Shown in pieces: positions 59,021 through 64,000 of a stretch of DNA of 64,000 bases (its first letter is position 1; the number at the start of each line of letters is the position of its first letter). A program made the position numbers and the translations under genes. The stretch spans positions 2,071,501-2,135,500 of the forward strand of contig NC_087377.1 in NCBI RefSeq assembly GCF_963675165.1. The letters run 5' to 3'. The notes beneath the pieces were generated by a model. That model saw nothing but the letters and a program-made list of their open reading frames with translations, was not told the DNA's origin and did not search any database. This DNA is from Halichondria panicea (taxonomy: Eukaryota; Porifera; Demospongiae; Suberitida; Halichondriidae).

Positions 59021-60098
59021 CAGCCAGTGTTCTTGGCTCTGGCGTTGAGCCGGTATGACCAGTAAGTGTACGCTCCAGCGAGGTCGGGATACAGGTGACG
59101 GAAGGTGTCCACGAAACCCTCCTCAAGTAGCTCTGTGAAGTCCTGTCTCTCCTCAGGCGTGAAACCAGCTATCTTTGTGTTTGTCTTGGGGTTCTTTAAA
59201 TCTACACGTAGAATACACACATGCTTGTACACAAAGGGAACGCAAACTCAGATTGTTTGTTCAGAGACAAAATGTAAAATAAAACGTGCAAATAGAAAAC
59301 GTTATAACGTTAGTGGGTTCAAAAGGCACCTATCTTCTTTTACACACCGCTGTAGCCTTTTTTCTCTGCAGGGTGCCAGTAGACGTGGTAGCCAGGAACA
59401 CCGAGCTGGTTCTGTGTGTGTGTGGGGGGGGAAGATTGTGTGAGAGCGTGTGTGTGGGGAGGGGGGTGAGTGTGTGTGTGGGGAGGGGGGATTGTGTGAC
59501 AGTGTGTGTTGGGGGGGTGAGTGTGTGGGGGGAGGGGGGATTGTGTGAGAGTGTGTGGGGAGGGGGGTTGTATGAGAGTGTGTGTGGGGAGGGGGGATTG
59601 TGTGAGAGTGTGTGTGGGGAGGGGGGATTGTGTGAGAGTGTTTGTGTGTGTGGGGGGATGTGTGAGAGTGTGTGTGGGGAGGGGGGATTGTGTGAGAGCG
59701 TGTGTGTGGGGAGGGGGGATTGTGTGAGAGCGTGTGTGTGGGGAGGGGGGATTGTGTGAGAGTGTGTGTGTGGGGAGGGAGGATTGTGTGAGAGTGTGTG
59801 TGGGGAGGGGGGATTGTGTGAGAGCGTGTGTGTGGGGAGGGGGGATTGTGTGAGAGCGTCGTGTGTGTGGGGAGGGGGATTGTGTGAAAGTGTGTGTGGG
59901 GAGGGGGGATTGTGTGAGAGCGTGTGTGTGTGGGGAGGGGGGATTGGGTGTCAGTGACGTACCTCTTCACTAGTGGAGGCTCTGTGGGGAGGGGGGATTG
60001 TGTGAGAGCGTGTGTGTGTGGGGAGGGGGGATTGTGTGTCAGTGACGTACCTCTTCACTAGTGGAGCCAGAGCCTCCTTCTACAGCAGCAGGAGCCTC
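59021..60098 (-). pseudogene. APEX1-like: APEX1-like AP endonuclease, partial copy 2
   Basis: Exon 59021-59201 (181 nt) reads [38 protein letters not shown] and NARAKNTGW. Exon 59344-59411 (68 nt) reads NQLGVPGYHVYWHPAEKKGY. Exon 60051-60098 (48 nt; EAPAAVEGGSGSTSEE) could be part of the disordered N-terminus. The exons that carry the metal ligands and GDLNVAH are absent: only about 140 bp separate the two APEX exons. Downstream, the C-terminal exon is replaced by the NAK HRD exon exactly at the splice acceptor. Not functional as it stands. Confidence 0.75.
59412..60050. repeat. G-rich minisatellite (about 33-36 bp unit)
   Basis: Units of the form gggga, ggggggattgtgtgagag, ygtgtgtgt repeat about 17 times in the intron of the APEX1-like copy. 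At 59950-59980 it carries an extra fragment of the neighbouring exon (gacgtacctcttcactagtg) found in full at 60045. Long G runs make quadruplex formation on the plus strand plausible. Confidence 0.95.
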
Positions 60099-61203
60099 CT
60101 GGTTATGTGGGTGTTGGTATGAGGTTAAATAGCACAGTATTCAGTAGCTATAATAATTATAGGTAGATAATAACAAATACATCTCTCAAGTTCTAGTGCA
60201 ACAGGCTAGATTTATTATCAAAGTATTAAAGTTCTACAGAGAATTCTATTAGGTAGAACCTTTCTCTTCCTTCCTTTTGGCATGACTTAGACTGCAGATA
60301 GTGAGAGAGCTCTTGGAATGACTTCAAAATGGTGGTCGTAATTTTTTGGAGGTACTATAAAGAATAGATGTGAAAAGAAATAATTATTGCAGGATGATGT
60401 TGAAAGTGAAACGTATTAGAGAGAGCATTCCTTGTGTACACCATTGTATGGATGTAAGACAAAAAACAGTTCGTTTCAAGTGGCTGCATTTACCTCCATT
60501 TAGGATGCGACCAGAAGATCAAGGCTGAAACCACTGTAGCTAATTAAGGTCACTAATTGGATTTCTCCGAACTTCTCCAGCACACTACTATAAGCTTAAT
60601 TATTATTCAAGGGGAAGGGGGAGGGGTCAAATTTTCTTTTTGTCAAAAGCAGAGATACAAGTATTGAGGCCAGCCGTGGGTTGACCTCGAGAACAAGCCG
60701 CTTGATGGTATCGAGGCTATACACAAAAGCGCTGTATCTCTGCGCAAAATTGGCAAAAATATAATTTGACCCCCTCTGCAAAATAACGTTTTAGCTTACT
60801 GCTGATTTCTGATACACCTCCGTTGACCCCTAGCAGGCAACCATGAATCCCAGAACTTGGAACCCCCCAGACCTTACATGTCCAGACCTTGAACCTTGAG
60901 GGGGCGCTCACTGAGAACTGACACCAGTCAGCCACACACACAATAGAGAGCTAGAGGGGGTACAGGTAACTATACATTGTACTCTATTAAATACCAGCCT
61001 AATACAGTTACCTTGGAATCTTTAGGCCTCTTCTCTGTTTGCTGTATTATTCCACTCTTTCGATTGTAGCACTGTACCTGATACCCAACCAAGTACGTTA
61101 TACTCAGTACGTTGTTTCTTTGCTCAGCTCAGAGAGTAGCTAGCTCTATAAATTATACCTGGCACTATACTAGGCCTCATCTTCCTGAATCGAGGCTTAA
61201 AGA
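60099..61203. other. Non-coding region
   Basis: AT-rich spacer. An imperfect inverted repeat spans about 60620-60780 (ggggtcaaattttctttttg with ...aaatataatttgacccc, and agagatacaa / ctctgc stretches). No gene recognised. Confidence 0.45.
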
Positions 61204-61954
61204 TAGTTGGGCGGAGTCCAACCAACGCTGCGCTCTGGGTTGGGTATCAGTACACGTAGCAGTTTTGTTCCACCGGTACTTGAGACAGAGTATGAATATT
61301 GTTTAATCTTTAAGTGGCTGACAACCGCATGGCTCAGGGGTGCGATATAAAGAAATCAATTAACTATTTGGATGGCTATTCTAGCTGACTGGATCTAGCT
61401 ATAGTTGTTTTGGAATTCAAGAAAGACCTCAGACTCTTAGAGAAAGTAGAAGAATACTTTAGCCTGTAATATAAGATTTAGTACAGGCAGAAATAAACTT
61501 TTTCATAATAGTTAGACATCTAGCACAAGGAGAGGTACAGCCAGCTATAAGACTACCCCAAGGCTTCTGAGAAGCTTTTCGAAGACCAAAGAAGGCATAC
61601 ATAACACAGGTTTTGTCCAAACTAATGATCTAATCTTATTGGTAGCACAACAAAACTTAAAACAAAGACAAGTCCTTTTAATTAATTAATACATACTGTT
61701 CAAGCTTCATTCATAGATGCTAAGATAGACTACGCTTCTTTTCTAGTAGCCTAGATATCCAGCAGGAGCTGTTTCTGCATTCTCCAGAGAAATACAGTGT
61801 CCCAGCTCGCCTTGTCAGCTAAATTGAGCTGTAAGGTTTCCCACTTGAACGCAGCAATCTGATTGGGCTGCAAATTTCTTGCAGTGGGAACAAAACTGCT
61901 ACATGTACTGATACCCAACCATGAGCGAAGCGTTGGTTGGACTCCGCCCAACTA
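61204..61954. mobile_element. Mutator-like element (751 bp), long TIRs, 9-bp target-site duplication
   Basis: Ends TAGTTGGGCGGAGTCCAACC... and the complementary ...GGTTGGACTCCGCCCAACTA. Inverted similarity continues about 80 bp (gggttgggtatcagtaca, gtagcagttttgttcc). It is bordered by the 9-bp direct repeat gcttaaaga (61195-61203, 61955-61963). No transposase frame. End sequence and duplication length match the 58-bp element at 12590. Confidence 0.85.
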
Positions 61955-64000
61955 GCTTAAAGATTCCCTTCCTCCTACGTTTTTGACTCTGCAGTTCACA
62001 GTTGCATGCAGTCTCGAGCTAAGAGTCTTAGCCTCGATTCAAGGCCGATTAAATGGCTCTATTAGTTGACAAAGCATCAAAGAGACACATGCATGCAAAG
62101 ACTCTGTATCAAAGAGTAGCAAAAATGTTTGCATTATTATTCTATCCATGGAATTCAAAGTGAAGGAAGATTTACCTTTCAAGTTACTCATGCTTTACCT
62201 ATAAGAGTTAAATGCTTTGATGCAGCTCTGCAATGTTGGATCTGCCTGTAAGACAATCGATGTTGTTGCATAGGCTATCGCCATATTTGCAACTTCGTGC
62301 TTACTTTCTTAGTCAAATTTCAGGACAAAAAAGTATAAAACACACAATTTCAGTGCAAAGACAACAATTCATATCTTCCTCCATGTTTTCCTATACATAG
62401 AAGATGTAAATTGTTGTGGGGATGCTCCAATAGCATCACTGGCTCAGCTCTCAAGTAATGTGGAATCACAGATAGAAGTCAAGAGAGAAACTGTTGTATC
62501 ATGGTGGAATCACAATAGCAGTTTTCAAATTGGCATTGTGGGTGGAGCTATATCTACAAATAGGGGAGGCGCTGCAATCAAAATAAATTTGGTAAAGGTC
62601 AACACAGTAACACTTAAAAGTGTCTTTTCATTTTCATTACACCAACCATTGTAAAATTAATGTTAAAAATTAATGTTCAATAATGTTTGTATGTTCATTA
62701 TCATAATTATTCAGTTTGCAGTGCTCTTGCACACCAGAGAGAGAGAGAGAGAGAGAGAGTCCTCCCTCCATGCAGTGTGACAGCCAGCACCGTCGCGAGT
62801 ATGTGGCACTGCATCGCTGGCCCCCCGCCCATCCGCCCATGGGACCATCTGGGATATCTGTAGCAAATGGTTGTGATATCTCAATTGAATACAGTTAAGG
62901 CAGCAATAACCAACCTAGAGGCTGTCCCAGTCCAGGTTATTAGAAGGTAGTCTGGCCATGAGACTAATTAGTTACATCCAGGTGGTTAGAATTTGCTATC
63001 CAATGGAGATTCTCATGTAAGAGTTGCTGTTGCCTACAGGGACAAAGCATCGTGTACATACATGTAGGGTATCATACGCACACCCACCTAACATGAGGGT
63101 GTGGCCATCATGTGGGTGTGGCCACAGTTGTAGTAGGTGTGGTCTGACCACTCCCCCTCCAGAGAACCAGTAGATCGAGTTCATTTTTCATTTACAGTAT
63201 GACAAACGAAAAGGAAATGAAAAATGATGGGGCGCCCCAAAAGTATGATTGTGATGAGTATGATTATGATGGTTCATTGCAGCAGCTATATAGCTGTGGG
63301 TACAAGGGAGAGGGGTTAGCAACATGCATCATATATACACAAAGGGACAATAAGAAGTTAGCAACTGCTGCCTCCTACAGATCAAGACACACAGCTATCT
63401 ATAAGGAAGGACAGATTACACACTCACTCATGGTTGAGGAGGAGGACATTGTTGCTTATTCCATCAGTGTTTGTGGGATTTGGTGATGTACATCAGTAGA
63501 TATATGTTCCATGCTTGACTTCAGTATGTGACATGGTGGATACTCTCTCCAGTGCAGTAGGTCCCCCGGAGCCAGAACCATGTAGTGTGAAGGGTAGGGT
63601 TAGGACACATACGTAGTACTACCTCATACATGGAATTACAATACACAAGGCTTGAACTGTATAATTATATATAAAAGCTTATAATTATTTAGAAATAATC
63701 ATCAGACCACCACAACTGATACGTATAGATGTCACCAGCAGTCCCTCTACTGTCAGATGTAATATGGAGTTTTTTCTCTATATTATAGAAATTCCGCCAG
63801 TTGTCCTCCAGAGCAAGAACCATGTAGTGGGAGAAATAGATTATTAGGGGGTACATGCATGCATGGGGTTAGGTACTCATGTCATGTAACACACAAGGCT
63901 TGTTACTGTATAAGGCTCAAATAAGAATAATTGTCAGACCACAACCGATATATGTACATTCTTGATAGTGAAATGCCAGTGTGTCGAATAAAAACGAGTT
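61955..64000. other. Right end of window, no firmly recognised gene
   Basis: A (GA)n run at 62738-62759. An open frame of 95 codons at 63199-63486 (+; YDCDEYDYDGSLQQLYSCGY, SLMVEEEDIVAYSISVCGIW) follows a ttttcatttacag acceptor-like site at 63186-63197 and may be a terminal exon; family unknown. Two related stretches around gagccagaaccatgtagtg (63568) and gagcaagaaccatgtagtg (63812) form a diverged duplication. Confidence 0.4.

Noticed and set aside
59286-59970. Long Gly/Cys/Val and Pro/His/Thr frames
   Set aside because: They result from the G-rich minisatellite repeated in several frames.

Overview
The window looks like nuclear DNA of an early-branching animal, most plausibly a demosponge. 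It is AT-rich, its genes have many short GT-AG introns, death-fold and ROCO GTPase genes are expanded, and short inverted-repeat transposons and microsatellites are everywhere. No rRNA, tRNA, CRISPR or prokaryotic operon was seen. The organism assignment is inference. Gene models were built by hand from splice sites, reading phase and family resemblance; protein names are by recognition, not by search.

Layout. 1-270: two exons of an ARL3-like small GTPase (+). 3.6-5.2 kb: 3' half of a DNA primase large subunit gene (PRIM2, +) with two frame-disrupting indels. 6.1-7.0 kb: last two exons of an APEX1-like AP endonuclease (-), with the catalytic His replaced by Arg. 9.7-12.2 kb: tandem array of death-domain exons (-). 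14.3-14.8 kb: TPRKB-like exons (-). 16.2-26.2 kb: gene A, a complete 16-exon gene (-). 26.7-27.1 kb: fragment of a NAK-family (AAK1/BIKE/GAK) kinase (-). 29.4 kb: another death-domain exon. 30.3-33.05 kb: a 45-bp minisatellite. 34.4-39.3 kb: partial third copy (C) holding an unrecognised gene, a death exon, a broken Ig exon and TPRKB-like exons. 42.9-56.5 kb: gene B, a complete 15-exon paralogue of gene A (-). 57.3-58.8 kb: other NAK kinase exons. 59.0-60.1 kb: other APEX1 exons with a G-rich minisatellite. 61.2-61.95 kb: a Mutator-like element.

The core is a segmental duplication. Genes A and B encode about 1310-residue proteins with ankyrin repeats, a Roc GTPase, a COR-like region, a Cys-rich segment, a single Ig-like domain and a C-terminal death domain. 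This order resembles DAPK1 without its kinase and with an extra Ig-like domain. Such proteins are expected to be cytoplasmic GTPase-regulated death-fold scaffolds; that role is inference. The flanking APEX1, NAK kinase, TPRKB and unnamed genes were duplicated with them and kept different exons in each copy. Comparing the copies reveals dated transposon insertions with empty sites, an intron present in only one paralogue and strongly uneven divergence along the protein.
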